DNA of 5,582 bases from Ruminococcaceae bacterium UBA1213 (GTDB lineage Bacteria > Bacillota > Clostridia > Oscillospirales > Acutalibacteraceae): assembly GCA_002309275.1 (NCBI GenBank), contig DBXL01000220.1, forward strand, positions 1 to 5,582, in the 5' to 3' direction. The notes beneath the pieces are model-generated. The model made no database searches. It was not told the DNA's origin and saw only the letters and a list, made by a program, of their open reading frames with translations. The translations under genes were made by a program, and so were the position numbers. Positions 5,222 to 5,582 of this stretch are shown here, piece after piece (positions within the stretch are counted from its first letter, which is position 1; every line of letters starts with the position of its first letter).

Positions 5222-5582
5222 TTATCTTTTATTAAGGTCAACACCGCCTGACGGATTGTCAAGTCCTCCAAAGAGTGATGAAAAATCCTGTCCGGACTGA
5301 TAGGTTTCTTTTTCTGTATTGTCGAACTCGCTGAGTTCTTCCATAGAAGCTGTTGAGCCAAAACCTAAATCATTATCGGGACCTTTTTTAATAATTGCTT
5401 CAAGAGAGGCATCTGTCTTATAAGCATCTGAATTGGAATTGAATGCATCATCAGGACCTTTTTTAATGAGAGATTCAAGACTGCCATGCTCTACAAGCGG
5501 AATATTGACATATTCCGGATCACCCGGATCGGGGGCAGGCTTGACTTTCTCAATGGGAGGTGCAGGCGGTGCAGGAGGCTCT
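5222..5582 (-). CDS. C-terminal fragment of an unrecognised protein with Pro-rich linker and repeated peptide
   Basis: The minus-strand frame is open from the window edge to a TAA at 5222-5224, giving the last 119 residues of a protein that begins outside. It opens with a Pro/Ala-rich linker (EPPAPPAPPIEKVKPAPDPG), followed by two copies of a short peptide, SLESLIKKGPDD and SLEAIIKKGPDN, spaced 25 residues apart. Then comes a Glu/Ser/Gly-rich low-complexity tail with FSSLFGGLDN, ending DLNKR. There is no cysteine and no membrane segment. The composition suggests a disordered C-terminal arm carrying binding motifs, attached to an unseen N-terminal domain. A surface anchor is unlikely because no LPxTG or hydrophobic end is present. 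Reading-frame continuity, the protein-level repeat and the terminator placed just after the stop support it as coding. I do not recognise a family. Confidence 0.72.
   Translation of the reverse strand, partial: EPPAPPAPPIEKVKPAPDPGDPEYVNIPLVEHGSLESLIKKGPDDAFNSNSDAYKTDASLEAIIKKGPDNDLGFGSTASMEELSEFDNTEKETYQSGQDFSSLFGGLDNPSGGVDLNKR
5372..5482 (-). repeat. Two in-frame copies of a 36-base repeat encoding SLExxIKKGPD
   Basis: The copies lie at 5447-5482 and 5372-5407, 75 bases apart. On the plus strand both share the core GACCTTTTTTAAT, while flanking codons differ at silent and conservative positions. Protein identity is thus better kept than DNA identity, pointing to selection on the peptide and not to a recent duplication. 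Confidence 0.75.

Noticed and set aside
5030..5251. Plus-strand frame running from the end of ddh through the terminator
   Set aside because: It overlaps ddh out of frame and reads through a 16-bp terminator hairpin; no ribosome binding site is visible.

Overview
The window looks like a stretch of low-to-moderate GC Gram-positive chromosome, most likely a Clostridia member of the Ruminococcaceae/Oscillospiraceae kind. The pointers are strong GGAGG-type ribosome binding sites, GTG and TTG starts, near-consensus sigma-A promoters, a lipoprotein nuclease of the Firmicute type, a Ddh-type lysine/meso-DAP pathway gene, and a heptamer-repeat hairpin between genes. This placement is inference from style and gene families; no 16S or other marker is present.

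Layout. 1-159 (+): the end of a membrane protein cut by the window edge. 160-228: a heptanucleotide repeat folding into a 13-bp hairpin between two converging genes. 229-903 (-): pyrE, with its own promoter overlapping the end of the gene upstream. 950-4024 (-): a tight four-gene operon, read from 4024 down: a small very acidic protein, a secreted lipoprotein DNA/RNA non-specific endonuclease (4-bp ATGA overlap), a 333-residue protein with an apparent HTH and a degenerate PD-(D/E)XK-like C-terminal region (12-bp gap), and an RlaP/YcgL-type nucleotidyltransferase. 4025-4176: a very AT-rich divergent promoter region, with an extended -10 promoter firing leftward and a perfect TTGACA-N17-TATAAT promoter firing rightward. 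4177-5160 (+): ddh, meso-diaminopimelate D-dehydrogenase, ending in a 16-bp bidirectional terminator hairpin. 5222-5582 (-): the C-terminal 119 residues of an unrecognised protein, with a Pro/Ala-rich linker followed by two copies of a SLExxIKKGPD peptide.

How it works together. pyrE (UMP synthesis) and ddh (meso-DAP/lysine synthesis) are ordinary metabolic genes with their own promoters. The four genes between them form one transcription unit holding a nuclease, a predicted acidic partner, a nuclease-fold-like protein and a polymerase-beta-fold nucleotidyltransferase. The combination is suggestive of a nucleic-acid processing, repair or conflict cassette, but the sequence alone does not show that the genes act together. 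No gene-free stretch exceeds 300 bases, and I see no RNA gene, insertion sequence, CRISPR array or origin.
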